NCBI GenBank assembly: GCA_001949185.1
Contig: BDGG01000001.1
Span: 588,485-652,484, forward strand
Reading direction: 5' to 3'
From: Ramazzottius varieornatus
Lineage: Eukaryota; Tardigrada; Eutardigrada; Parachela; Ramazzottiidae
DNA length: 64,000 nt
Positions within the stretch are counted from its first letter, which is position 1; every line of letters begins with the position of its first letter. A program made the position numbers and the translations under genes. Under the pieces are notes generated by a model. The model saw nothing but the letters and a program-made list of their open reading frames with translations. It had not been told where the DNA came from and ran no database searches. Of the stretch, positions 1 to 12,130 are shown piece by piece.

Positions 1-560
1 TTCGGCGATTCTTGTTCTTGAAACCTTCCGACATTTTCCAGTTACTCCGGATCCGTCAAATCGAGATTGAAAGAATGATTTACGAAGGAATACATGTACG
101 TGTAGAGAAGGACGAATGGCACTGGCCATTAAAAAGCGAATTACGGAATGTTCAATTGCTGACGTCACACGACCAGCTTCTATATCGATGTAATATTTTT
201 TGCGTTAAATTGCCGTCACTCCGTGCTCCCCACATTTTTGTCCATCCTCACATTTAGGCCAGCTGCGTGTACTGTATCGTTCTGTCGGTCATGAAGAACA
301 TCAGGTCCGAGCTAATCTTATATATTGCGGTAAGCCAGAAAACACCAAGTTACTTGATGAGATAAGTCACGAAGTTCAAAGACGAGACACACCGTGGAGC
401 TCGAAAATCGTCAAAGGTAACCCAAGCTAATGGGACAGGATTGCCTTCAGGTACCGGGTTTTTCCGGCATGCGTTGTCCGCCCGTCCAAGCTGTCTTGGA
501 CTCTCGGTCCACAGCAGCAATCGCTACCGTCCAGGGATGGCCATGAAAATTCACGTGGCG

Positions 561-688
561 GAGTGGTCGAGTTGGCGCCCTCTGGCGGTGCATGTAAGTT
601 TGGTGGTGACCAAATCAGCGGGCAACTGATGGCCTTAACTGCTCACATGGCTTCCATGCACCGCCAGAGGGCGCCAACTCGGCCACTC
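561..688. repeat. foldback element with GGCGCCCTCTGGCGG arms
   Basis: The arms at 561-594 and 655-688 are reverse complements with one mismatch in 34 bases, separated by a 60-base loop. Each arm carries GGCGCCCTCTGGCGG. The right arm is followed by CTCGTAC, so its outer end reads GTACGAGG in reverse, as in other elements of this window. Related but unpaired copies lie at about 1990-2100 and, in reverse, at about 7590-7710. They share the segment that begins GTGGCGTC and continues with AATCA. This is probably a short non-autonomous transposable element. Confidence 0.75.
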
Positions 689-2787
689 TACCTCGTACAA
701 AAATCCGCGAATTGTAGTGACTAGGAAGTTAACATTAAAGTCACGATAAATGCAAGGTTTCCACCTGCCGAATCCATTTTGTATGTCATACAAAACGAAG
801 CCTTATGGCCTAAACTCGATTGGCCAGAATCGCCGTCCGGCCACCACTGCTTCAGGCCAATACTATAGCACAGCGATATTTTTAGCCTTTCAATGTTAGG
901 AAACCGTTCTAGGGCGAGCGGCGCTTCCCCGAGCGAACAGGAACCGTTCAGTTTCTGATTAGCGAGTGCCATGCATATTAAAGTGGCAAGCTCCACCCTT
1001 TCCGGCTCCTCCCGCAGGCAGACTGTTCAAATCGGATTGGTCAGCCAAACGTACTGCGGACTGGTCGATTTTATTTCCTGAATATTGTTATCAATCAATA
1101 ATCAACACGACACTTCAATCAACCGAAGTTGGCAATCAGCCAGATGGAACACTGGAAAAATCAAAGCATTAGCTAGCACGGAGCTAATAGAGCATCGAAA
1201 CGGGTTTTATCACACAAACATGCAGAGATGAACGACGGAAATCCCTCCAATAACATCAGCGATACAGAAGGCAGCAGAAATCTGCAGAAGAACAATACAG
1301 CTACATAAATCTTCAGCGACATCGCGCCAGGATCAGGTGGACTCCGATCTCTTGACTACAATCGCAAAACAACCGTCCATTACTGAGGGATCAAACAAGA
1401 CTGAGCAAATAACTGCAGTTTGGTAGTCAGGTCTCAGTGAGGTGAACTTACTTGAGAAGGACAGGAATTCTGGTCGGGAGGAAAAAGTGCAGACGCGGAC
1501 TGACTCGATCCTCGGTTTTAGTGACTAAACTGAGACGTCGTAAAGATGAAGCTCGATGTCCGAGGTTTCTTCTCGAATCCTAGCCGCTGCGTAACAAAAC
1601 GGTACACTGGCACGTGAGATTAGAGCGAGATCAGAACTTCCGGTGAAAGTGACTTGAAAGCGAAGACTGAAGAGCTGCGACGAACCACGGGAAATTCCAA
1701 AGAAAATCGAACGCCTCAAATCGTTCAGCCGAAAACACAGAACAATCGGGGCGATGGGTGGCCTTACTGACGTCAGGAGGTCGTACGTCACCATGCATTT
1801 AGTGGTAACTTCAATGTTACATTCGAATGTAACATTGAAGTCCATTTTCCATGCCTTTATTTTCTGCTGGAAAGATTTTTGTACGAGTACCACCTGCATT
1901 TTCCTGACCTCCGCTGTCACACCTCGCTCTCGCCTGGCCACCCCTCGCTGGTGGCACCATCAGCATCGGCGAGGGCGTGCGCACAAAATCTGGGGTGAGC
2001 GGATGGAACTGGCGCACTCTGCTGGTGCATGGTAGTCTTGTGGCGTCTAATCAGCGGTAAAATTTGAGTGTTGGGACGCCACAACATCTCAATGTCCTGA
2101 AGAGAGCGATAGTTAATTCGCCGACTTACTCCCCTGATGTGGTAACATACACATATTACGTAAGCAGTCGATATCAGGAACCGCGACCCCTACTCCGTCT
2201 CGTAAGTACCGCACATGATATCTAAGAGCATGCGCAGTACCTAATATCCCCTTTTATACCGTAAGATTCGGACAGCCATCCGCATGTTCGAAAATCGATT
2301 ATATGCTGCTCAACAGCGGTCAAGAAAGTAAGTAGAACAGCACGCGCATAAAGTTTTGAGTTACTACGGCCATTATCACAGAAAAGATAAAAGCCATGTC
2401 CATTCCACTGGACTCGAAAGACCAGTCAAATTCGTTCGCATGAACAACATAGCCAGCCACCTGTGTTTACCTGTTTCTCATCTTTTGCGCCATTAGACCA
2501 GGTTCGATGCTGGGTTTACTTGCGAGATGTTCACCCGAGGTACTCGTACTGCCGAGGTCTACGCGTTGATGGCCGAAAGCCGTTCGGCTGCGTTTGCCGT
2601 TTCTATCCTTTTTCAGTTTGTCACTGTAATTAAGTTATGCTGTTCGATTTCGAACGATATTGAATGGTTTTTCACTTTAAAACGTCCTTCGCGCCTACAC
2701 GTTTTCGCTTTTTGCCGCCGTCCAAGTTTTCTGTATTCCCTGCACGTGTTTCAATGTTTCGGAAACCAAAGGGATGGAGACGGAAGG

Positions 2788-3126
2788 TACAAGGTAAAAC
2801 TAGTGGAGTTGTCCACGTAAAGCCCCATGGGAGAGTTGTTCGCCCCGGATCTCATCATCCGGTTATCAGACCTCGTCATGTTTTAATTTATCCGACAGGA
2901 ATAAACGTCTATCTATTTGTCGAACATAGAAAGTATACACAAAAGAAAAGCGGATATGTCGAGAGACCTTCGCCGGAAAGAGTCGACGCAACGTTAAAAA
3001 AGCCTGTTTATTGAAAAATCAGCTGATTTTGATCGATCAAGTTACGCTATACATGTGTAAACTGTTGAGGGTGAACAGCTCCACCATGCAATTTCACATG
3101 GACAACTCCGCTAGTTTTGCCTCGTA
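2788..3126. mobile_element. TA-flanked inverted-repeat element (TACAAGG/TACGAGG ends)
   Basis: The left arm (2788 to about 2845) and right arm (about 3069 to 3126) are imperfect reverse complements of about 57 bases. The left end starts TACAAGG and the right end closes CCTCGTA. The arm sequence also resembles that of the element at 16598-16971 (shared GGAGTTGTCC/GGACTTGTCA region). It has no coding capacity, so I read it as a MITE-like, non-autonomous DNA element. Confidence 0.6.
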
Positions 3127-4164
3127 TATCTGCTCGTTTGAGGAAGGAATGGCAGGGAAAATTCCCAGTGAAAACACGGTCGTTGTTGCGCTGTGAACGC
3201 TGTGCACTTTATCTTAGCACTTAAAAGACCAAGGGGGTACTCCGCTTGCCTGGCTCACTGCAATTACCCTCCGGAATGGCTCCTCTTGAATCTCCCCTCT
3301 GGGATTTTCACGTTTGCTTCCGTAAACTTTATCTCTTCGAGCTAAAAAAGACGGGCACTAGCTAGCAGCTTTCTGGAAGTTCGGAGAAATTTTGCCGTTC
3401 TTGGCCAGATTTCGTCCTGAGCCAGTCAAAAAGTGGCGAAGGTTATCTATTCCCCTTGTAGTCCCAGAGCCCGGAATCGTCTGGTCTTTTTAGTGTTAAG
3501 GATACTGAATCTTATCGTTGATCCAGATTAGCTGAATTCTCATCTTGCTTTGCAGTTTGCAAAAGGTTGTTTCCGTTACTAATTCAGGCCATTGGGCTGG
3601 TTCTATAGAGTGCCACATTTCCCTGATCAAAAATGTAGCGGTCAAGTTCAATATTGATCTTCCGAAAAACTGTTTTTCCAGTTCGTTGCTATCGTGACGG
3701 CTGTAGGGAGAAAAGACAAAGGTTCTCTGAGCACCTGACGCCGGTAATGTAAACACTATACGACTTGCTTTTGCAAACCATTGACGCAAGAAGAGACATG
3801 GTATCGACAATTCGCAGAAACAAGGCGTATAATGGTCAGATTAACCACGTCAGATATTGAAAATTTATGCCTAGTTTCAGTCACAAGTTTCGAAAGCGGA
3901 CAATTCCGGTGAATCATGGGTTATTCGATTATGGTTTCATCTAAATTATAACTAATGACTTCTCTCCATCTCCCAGTCTTCTTTTCTCCATCTTATCCAT
4001 TCTTCCGCTTTGGGTATCAAAGAAACAACTCCGGGGGACAGGCACGCTTCTCCCCGGATCCTTGTAGGTTATTTCCACATCGGTACAGCGGAGAATTAGG
4101 TCATAGAACGTTTGGCTGGATTGAGTTGTGCTTTCAGAATGTTATGCTGATTCTGATCCATAAG

Positions 4165-6490
4165 ATGTCTGAGCAAGAGCCCAAGGTGCCATGCGTGGAG
4201 TGTGGGGAGCTGTTTACGGCCAGAGGTCTTATCGTTGATCCAGATACGCAGGAAAGCCAACGTGCGTGGCCAACCAATGGAGAAACCAACGACAAGCGAC
4301 GCAACTTCCGGTTGAAGTATCCCGGACAAGCTATGAACACAAGCTACTCCGATGTGTCCAAACATCGAGAACGCTCCGCCGTATCCCTAAAGGCGCCAAA
4401 CAGTCTCTTACTTTGCTCGTGAAAGCTAACATCAGTCGTCCAGAAGCACGTTCGAACGTTCCTGCGAAGACAGCTAGCCGAAATAAGCCACCTGATACCG
4501 ATACCGTCCTGCGTGAAAGATTAGAAGCCAAACTCAACGAAGGAGACATTAGCGGTGCGGTGCGGACTCTCGCTTCGTATGATTCCTTAGCGCCAAGAAC
4601 CACAGAAATGCTGGAAGCTCTACGGAAGAAGCATCCGGTCGATCAGCCTGCTATCGACGAGCCAATGGATGACGACGTTCCAGCAGCTGCTCCCGTAAGA
4701 GCCCAAGAAGTGCGCAACGCGATTTTCAGCTTTTCTCTAGGATCTGCTGGTGAAGCTGACGGACTGAGACCGCAACATCTGTAGGACATGACTGCAGGTC
4801 TGAATGACGTCATGTCAGCCGACCTACTGGAAGCGCTGGCGGCCTTGACTACCCATATCCTAAACGGCAAGGTTCCAGCCACGATCTGTCCCTTCCTATA
4901 CGGTGCGTCCCTGACCGCTTTTATCAAGAAGGATGGCGGCATTCGTTCCATCGCGGTTGGCTGTACTCTACGTCGCCTAGCTGGCAAAGTGGTCAGTCGG
5001 GTTATGGCGGAGATGGGTGCCCAGCTTCGACCAGAACAAGTCGGCTGCGGAACACGAGGCAGTGCTGAGGCAGCAGTCCACGCTTCTCGTCTCTTCTTAA
5101 GCAGAATCAACGCCGAGTGTCAAGTTGTGCTGAAGCTTGACTTCAAGAATGCTTTCAGTACTGTTTTTCGTGGTAGGTTGCTAGCGGAAGTGAAGAAAGC
5201 TCTGCCGGTATACTTCAACTTCGTCAGTCACATGTATAGCCAACTTTCCATCCTCGTCTACGGTGACCAAGTCCTGCAGTCTGCCCGTGGTGTCCAGCAG
5301 GGAGACCCGTTAGGACCTCTTCTCTTTTGTCTGGTAACCGAAAAGCTTTCCAAGTCCCGGAAGTCCGACTTCAGCTGCTGGTATCTCGACGATGCCACAG
5401 TTGGAGGGGATGTCGACAGAGTGATTGTAGACTTCCAGCGGGTAGTTCATCATTGCGAGGTCCTAGGTCTTGAACTGAGCATGGACAAGTGTGAGATCTT
5501 CGTCTTTGGCGGAAGCAGGAAGGAACAGCTGACAACAAAGTCACTCGCAAAAGCCATCTTCCCGACTGTGACTACCCTCACCAGTGTGGTCACATCTATG
5601 GTTGTTGACTTCGACCGGATGAACTGTGCGCGGCTGAGCTGACATCGTGGATGTAGGTGTCGTAAACTGATCTTCCACGGGCAGCCCTTCGCGCCTTCCA
5701 GCACACGTGGGACTTGCCGATTGTCGAAAAGAACTTCAGCGAAGTCCTCCAAGCAAGCTCTTCAACGGAAAAGGCAAGAATGTTGACGGTATCGACGAAG
5801 GAGTCAGGAGCGTGGCTGAATTCCTTGCCGGCATCCTGCCTGGGGAACCTCCTCGATGATGACAGTCTGCGCATCTCGGTAGGTCTAAGCCTGGGCGCGC
5901 TTGTCTGCGAACCACACACCTGCAGATGTTCGGCAACGGTCGATGTCTACGGGAGACACGGACTTAGCTGTAGGTACAGTGCTGGTCGGCACAGCCGGCA
6001 CTCGACCCTGAATGAATTATTGCGCCGTGCTTTGGTCACTGTCAGTCCCACGCGATACTCGAACCCAGTGGTGTGCTGAGAGACGACTTGAGGAAGCGGC
6101 CCGATGGGAGGACGCTGGTTCCTTGGAAGAAAGGAACGTGTGTGGACACGCTCTGTGACAGTCATGTTGGTGAATGCGGGTTATGCGGCCAACAAAGCCG
6201 AGGATCTTAAATGGGCGAAGTATCGGAACCTGGAAGGCCGGTACTTTTTCTGTCCAGTTGGTGTCGAGACCTACGGTACTTTCGGTCCTTCGGCTGCGAG
6301 CCTGCTCAAAGAAGTCGGGAAGAGAGTTGCGGATCACACGGGAGAAAGAAGATCCTCTGAATTTCTCAGACAGCGTTTTAGTGTGGACATACAGAGGGGA
6401 AATGCTGCCGGTGTTTTGGGAACCTTTCCATTCTCTCGCGGTCTAGAAGAAATCTTTTATTTTCTGGATACTCGGAACCGGGAAGTGTAG
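4165..6490 (+). pseudogene. decayed non-LTR retrotransposon reverse transcriptase
   Basis: This is the remnant of a LINE-like polyprotein. A CxxC zinc-finger-like start (PCVECGELF, about 4190) is followed after a frame change by a reverse transcriptase core. Landmarks are ADGLRPQHL (about 4755), AVGCTLRRLAGKV (about 4955), a KLDFKNAFS motif with the first catalytic Asp (about 5137), GVQQGDPLGPLLF (about 5290) and the YLDD catalytic box (about 5382). Downstream come the Cys/His-rich ICEPHTC-like segment, RHSTLNELL (about 6000), KRPDG in a third frame (about 6095), and a conserved tail with IQRGNAA and LEEIFY up to 6490. A TAG at 4782 interrupts the frame just before the RT core, and frames shift near 4265, 5600, 6080 and 6105. 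It is a dead copy of a widespread animal retroelement family. I do not assign a clade. Confidence 0.88.
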
Positions 6491-8100
6491 CTTGTTTTTG
6501 TCTGTTACATCTTTTGAAATTTGAAAATTTTTCAACGCAGTCAACAGCATTATGGCTTACTATTTACAACAAACACAATTACGGCAGTAATAATTGAACT
6601 ATTAATATTCACGAATGTATGGTTTGGCTGCACTCAGGACTCTAAAGACCATTCTCTATGTATCAACTTTCACATGTAATTAGGACGATGAGCGGAAGTT
6701 TCTGACGATCACCTGACGGATGCGGAAACTGATGCGACATTCACACCCCGACATCTTCTCACAATAAAGTGCATCTCGCTCTTCTAATATGTTTGCACTC
6801 AGGGCTCCCTGAACTGCCAGTCAAACAGGCTGTGAACGACCCCTTCTGTTCAACATCAAATTCTCTGCAATCTGAAGCCCGAAATGGTGACACCTGTCGA
6901 AAGAGCCTGTGCAGCTAGTTGACTTGCCTTGACGGTGATGAGTGCAGAATCAACTCTGACTACATCTATCCTAAAACTAGCCCTGGTGATTGAGTACAGG
7001 TCTAAACCGCACTATTGTATGGGTATCGGCGGCCCAATCTAGGGATAATGACCGCTGGACAAATTCTTCAGCAATCGACTTTTAAGTTTTGGGACCCCAA
7101 GGGCAAACTTAAACTGCTGATGCAGTCTAGTGTCACAGGCATCGAAAAATACGATGCGGCAACCCATTCAGCTGTCTGACCAGTGGTCAGATGGCTATGT
7201 CAGGGAAGGACTCAGAGGGTTCGAGTTCCCAATTGAGAAGGTTTTGAAATCAAAATGACGGCCTACAGCTCGATAATGCGGCCGCCTTTGTTTTGACGCG
7301 AAACCGCCATGTGAGGGTTATTGCAGCTGGTAATCACCTCTGGAATTTTCGGAGAAACCTTCGCAAAAGAGTCAACAGTTTTATTAAACTTCTATCCGTG
7401 GCGAAGCTAGCACTCGATGCCCCGGAATATTGCCAGTAATTTCATGTCGGAAGAAAGTCGTTTGGAGCTGAAAATATTATCCCCAAAAGTGAACCGCTGA
7501 TACCATATTATGTAGATCATGGATTAAATGATTGTACAGTAATCCCGACTAGTGCCGGGCGCAGAAAATCAGGGTAATTGTACAGGATTAGCGCCCCCCG
7601 CGAGCCATGGAGGTCTTGTGACGTCCGAGCAGTCAAATTTGCCCGTTGATTGGACGCCACACGACCACCGTACATCCATACTGTACATCAGCAGAGAGCG
7701 CTAACCCTGCCCACTAACCCCCTGACTTTCTGCGCGCGGCACTAATCTCGGCCATCGCCACATTCGAAGAAGGTGACCTGATATGGCTGCCCGTACGGAG
7801 AAGATCGTCAAATTGTTCCCGCGTCCCACAGCTGGGAAAAAAAGCTGGATGTTTCCGCCTACCTTCAGATAGCACTTTTCCAGCAGTGCTATTCGTTGGC
7901 ACTGTACCTGTTCGATACGCCTCGGTTATGAGACCCTACAACATCCTTTTGTGGTGAACGTAGGCTACGTGGTTTTTTTGAAATACAACTCCAAACGGGC
8001 AGAAAAAGTTGCAGTTTTTCGTCTTCGTTCTTGCTGCATTGGTCGTGCTTTTTTGAAATTGTTCTGTCCTTCCACTTTCGAACACATACCGGTCATGAAC
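6491..8100. other. non-coding stretch with a dispersed repeat
   Basis: No gene is recognised. It contains one copy of a roughly 330-base dispersed repeat (about 7120-7450) and a reverse-oriented relative of the 561-688 foldback family (about 7590-7710). Confidence 0.45.
7120..7450 (+). repeat. dispersed repeat family B, copy 1
   Basis: It shares ordered sequence blocks with about 15610-15930 and about 24360-24590. The blocks are CAGTCTGGTGTAG-like, CCAGTGGTCAGATG, GACGTCATACAGC-like, the AAACCCCCATGTG-like block, and a 3' end around AACTTCTATCCGTGGCGAAG. Identity is moderate, so these are old copies. No coding potential or terminal repeats are seen. Confidence 0.6.
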
Positions 8101-8108
8101 TTTACGGA

Positions 8109-9400
8109 CCGAAGGATCCAACTGTCCAACAGCTAAACTTAACCAAGGAGAACCGCAGCAACGTAGCCTACCACTACGAGCCAGTTCAAGGTTCCTGGAC
8201 TTTCACCCCATCCTTCACCCTTTTTACTATTATCGCCGGCACAGCGGCTAATCTGTCAGTCCTCCGCCTTTTCTTCAAACGACCCACCCTCCGGACCCCC
8301 TTTGGTACGTACTTGATCAACCTGCTCATCGCCAACATTGTTATGTCCTGCGCTCTGGAACCACTTAACCTGATACTACGCTACTACTCGGCTTGGACAC
8401 TGGGGTATCACGCATGCGTCCTCCTTCAGTACGTGGGCTGGACCATACTGGACACTACCATCTTTTCGCACTTTCTCATCGCTGTCAACCGTCGTCATCT
8501 TTCCCGTGTCCGACCGTATGAAACACACGGTCAAGGTGGCCCTTATAATTTGCACTACGTGGTGGATCGTCATCAACGCTTGCTTCATCCCAACAGTTGT
8601 TACTATTACCTATGTGACCGAGCCCTACGTTGACGGAAAGACAACGGTGCTCACTGAATACTGCGCCGATCGGTGTATGGGGTCCAATCTTACAGATTGT
8701 CTTTTACGACCTACCCATCTTACTGGTATTTCTGCTTTAACCCGTCATCTGCCATAAGTCGTTTTTTGGCACTCGTAAGCACAGAAAATTTTATGCTGGA
8801 AACGGCACCTCTTTTGGGAAAAGTCAACGCGGACTCAATCAAGCTACAAAAACCGTGGGAGAACCCACGGTTTCGGGCGCGGCGGTGTTGGCTATGGTGG
8901 CGACTAGTGAGAAACATAATAGTAAGCTTGGGTCTAATCAAGTAACGAGACCTGTGAGCGACTCTACGGGTGTGGCAGTACCGATTAACGTAGCCCGCAC
9001 CAGAGACAAAACGGAGAGAAAATCAGGCAAATTTGTTGTAGACCGCGCTATGGTAGTGCTCCAGGCTTCGTCACGTTAACTTTGATGACTCTGAGTGTGC
9101 TAGTGTCCCTGGCGCTCAACGAAGCTTACTTCACGCTGTTACTGGTGGTGAATACAGATGACACTGCTCTCTTTGAAGTCGTCAAAGTCATACAGTCGCT
9201 AACCATTATCTTTGATCCGCTGCTGGTTGTGCTGGCGAACCCGGAACTGAGAAAAACTCGTCCAAAAGGCGTTCGGGGGCTGACATGTGATGCTTCTTTG
9301 CCAGAAGCCAACATGATGACTTTGAAGATTGAACCTTTGTCCGCACTTCCAGGTATGTCGCAAATATTTTATGCGAAGGTGTTCAGCCCACATATCATTC
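8109..9400 (+). pseudogene. rhodopsin-family GPCR pseudogene
   Basis: All seven membrane segments of a class A receptor can be traced, but in three frames. TM1 to TM3 lie in one frame (about 8190-8490: TIIAGTAANLSVL, YLINLLIANIV, then WTILDTTIFSHFLIAVNR). TM4 is in a second frame (about 8520-8600, VALIICTTWWIVINACF). TM5 is in a third frame (about 8690-8740, VFYDLPILLVFLL), ended by TAA at about 8738, and the third loop follows in that frame to about 9080. TM6 and TM7 return to the second frame, with FDPLLVVLANPELRKT closing TM7. Frame changes near 8490, 8670 and 9075 are not at plausible introns. Neighbouring genes are intact, so decay is more likely than poor sequence. The ligand class cannot be told. 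Confidence 0.82.
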
Positions 9401-9550
9401 GATATTCTCATGATATCGATGGGGCTACTGTTCAATATAGGGCAAAATTACCGACGTGGAGGGAAGGGCTCTATCAAGCGAAAACTGACACTCGGATGAG
9501 CATTATGTACACATGACGGGTAGGGGGATCAAAGAGCCTTTGGCAACGAG

Positions 9551-12130
9551 TCAAAAATCGCGAAAGACGTCAAGCTGTTCGGCTGGTACCGGGAGATCCT
9601 CTTCGTCAAGCCATCCTTCATCGTAATCGTCGAAGTTGCTGGCGTCGCCCGGATGTCGAACTTGTGGAATGTTTGGCGGCTGTCAAGAAACATCATTCAT
9701 TTACCGACTATCGAGTATTTTCGAAAAGGTTTCACGCACCTGTATTTCCCGATTCAGACAGCTGGTCCAGTTCACTGACCGAAACCATCGATGAGCTTTG
9801 ATATCTTCTGCACCATTCTGCAGAAACAGTGCGATCGTGATACTTCACTACTTAGGTTTGGTTAAATTGCGCCATACGATATTGTATTTTACCTTCATGT
9901 TTCCTAAACGTTTGGTCCGGTCCGCAGCCAGTAATTTCTTTATGAGATCTCTGTAAAGCAGAACACACTTTTTGCTAAATATAGTATTTAGGTAATGCTC
10001 AGGACTCTGACGGTTCTCACTTTGCTACAAGGTCGAAAGTCTTTGGCCAACGGACTTTGCCATCGAGTATTTTCTGATAAATTTCAATAGGGTTCTCTGA
10101 AAAGAAGGGCGGATGTCCGGCCATCATCTCGTACAACAAAATGCCGAAAGCCCAATAGTCAACAGCTTTGTTGTATCCTCGACTTTGAATGATTTCCGGT
10201 GCCAGGTACTCCGGTGTGCCTACAAGACAGACAGCTCTGTTAATTGCTCATTCTCTGGGCTTGAGTAGCTAACAAAGAATTTCCATTGAGGAATGCATAC
10301 GAGTACCGCAAAGTGTCCACGCTCGATCGACCAGATACTTTGCAAAGCCGAAGTCGGTAATCTTGACATGGCCGCTTTGGTCAAAGATGACGTTTTCTGG
10401 CTTGAGATCACGATACACTATGGATAATGAGTGAAGGTATTCCAAGGCCAGAAGAATCTCGCTGGCATAAAACAGAGCCGTGGCGCTGTTGAACCTTCCT
10501 ACACCTCTCAGGTACGTAAAAAGTTCCCCGCCTGAAAAGATAGAAATTAAGCTCCAAAACCATCCACACTATAACTTATAGCATACAACTAACCTGCTGC
10601 AAACTCCATCAACATGTATAAGTTACAGGTATCGTGATGAGTCCAATGCCTGTGGAAAAACAAGGAAAAACGTGAGCCATTAAAGTGAAAGAAGGATTAG
10701 TACGAAGATGTTGAACTACGCCACCTACAGACGAACGATGAAAGGATGTATGAGACTTTGCAGGATGGATTTCTCGTTCTGGATATGTTCGACTTGCTTC
10801 AACCGGAAGATATCCGCAATTCGTAAAATCTTCATGGCGTAGTAGGATTTCTCTTTGGGTTTTTTCGTTAAAGCATCCTGGTCGTCGTCGGCCACTCGTA
10901 CGCAAAGTACCACCCTTCCGAAAGTGCCGGTACCTGCACCATCGGAAATTCCAGAAACACGCATTAGTTATCGAAAAATAGCTATTTATCTCTACGTTCT
11001 CGAAAGGCGGTGTTTTTTGTGCTGACTGCGATGGGTAACCGGAGAGCAGTATGTGGAATGGTGATGCTCAATTTCGAGGCACGCACACTTGCTCGCTCGC
11101 CTACACGTGTAACCGCAGCCGCTACACTTCAACGTTACTGACTGACATTACGGCTTGTTAAAGAAGAGCAAAACTGTTTGTCAACAGGGCAAGAAGTCAG
11201 TAGCAAAGTCAGCGCAACTCCTGCTAATGAGCTTGTCTGGCTGTTTTCACATCAAACGCTGCAGACGCTGGCTGACGTCATTGCCAACTACTCACTGTCA
11301 ATTAAAATCCAGAAGCCTACAAACACACACGCCGATCGAAGCTAATAACAAAAAGCAAACTCATTCGTGATTCATTATCTATGGCCAATTATGCATTTGC
11401 GCAAAGTTTCGGAATTCGGCAACCACGTACGTGGTTTCACTGAAATATACCGCTGATATGCTACGGTAAATTATGGGCATTGTTTGCCACGAGTCTACTC
11501 ACCGATAGTTTTCACCCAGCGAAACTGGTCCAGACTAAAGGCAGTCTTCGGCTGGGTAATTTCCGCACTGGTACCGACCAGTTGAGTAGTATCCCGTCGA
11601 CGTCGATTTCGAGGAGTAGCAGGCACCGGTACATCCCCCACCTTATCCTTGGAACTGTGAGACGGAACGAAAAGCAGTGCCTCGGCAGCCACCGTGCTGA
11701 TTTCTTCAGGAACTCCAATATCAGTCAACGTTGAACTTGCCTCTGCTGCTGCGTGAGTTTTCGCGTGTTTAGGAACGAAAGCGAACTGGACGGTGACGTT
11801 ATCAACAGGCGAGAGTGCCAAACGAGGCACCAATTGACCTACCACCTGCGGGCTTGTGGCTTCTACCGACTGCCAGCTGACGTGGGGCTGTGGCTTCTTG
11901 ACGGCACTGAGCTTCAGTTTAGCAGGCCCTGGGGGCTGCCCAGAAGTGCTGTTGCCCTGGCTAATTTTCAGCTTGGATCTGAGACCCAGTTGGAGCGTGC
12001 TTTCCACCGCATCGTCTTTCTCTTCAGAAGCGCTCGCGGGCAGGAAGGACGAGGAAGTCCGTCGGGAACTGCCCGGTCGCTTGATGGAGGGAATGGTTAA
12101 AGATGCACTAGTAACAGCTTCTTCCACCAT
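9551..12130 (-). CDS. PRKX: PKA-like Ser/Thr kinase, PRKX type
   Basis: An AGC-family cAMP-dependent-type protein kinase that phosphorylates Ser/Thr in the cytosol or nucleus. Eight exons join in frame: 12130-11503, 10933-10729, 10649-10594, 10531-10307, 10219-10021, 9950-9893, 9817-9740, 9679-9551, giving 525 residues. The glycine loop GTGTFGRV is at about 210-217, Lys244 in YYAMK, Glu263 in the C-helix, YRDLKPEN with Asp338, DFG with Asp356, and the activation-loop Thr369 in AWTLCGTPEY. The protein ends in FRDF, the hydrophobic motif of PKA-type kinases. DLIKKLL, RLGNMK, HRWFRSV and DASNF match PRKX better than classical PKA-C. The first exon adds about 205 Ser/Pro-rich residues before the kinase fold, well beyond the usual length. 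The ATG at 12130 opens this exon. All splice sites are GT-AG, and the gene looks intact. Confidence 0.95.

Larger units (their letters stand above)
1..4100. other. gene-poor stretch with foldback repeats
   Basis: I recognise no protein-coding gene here. Open frames are short, mostly lack an ATG, and show no family motif. The stretch does hold a near-perfect foldback (561-688), a related unpaired repeat copy (about 1990-2100) and an inverted-repeat element (2788-3126), which are listed separately. The rest looks like ordinary non-coding or decayed repeat DNA. Confidence 0.5.

Noticed and set aside
7210-7235. GGTTCGAGTTCC resembling a tRNA B-box
   Set aside because: No matching A-box at the right distance and no cloverleaf. 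The other copies of this repeat do not keep it.
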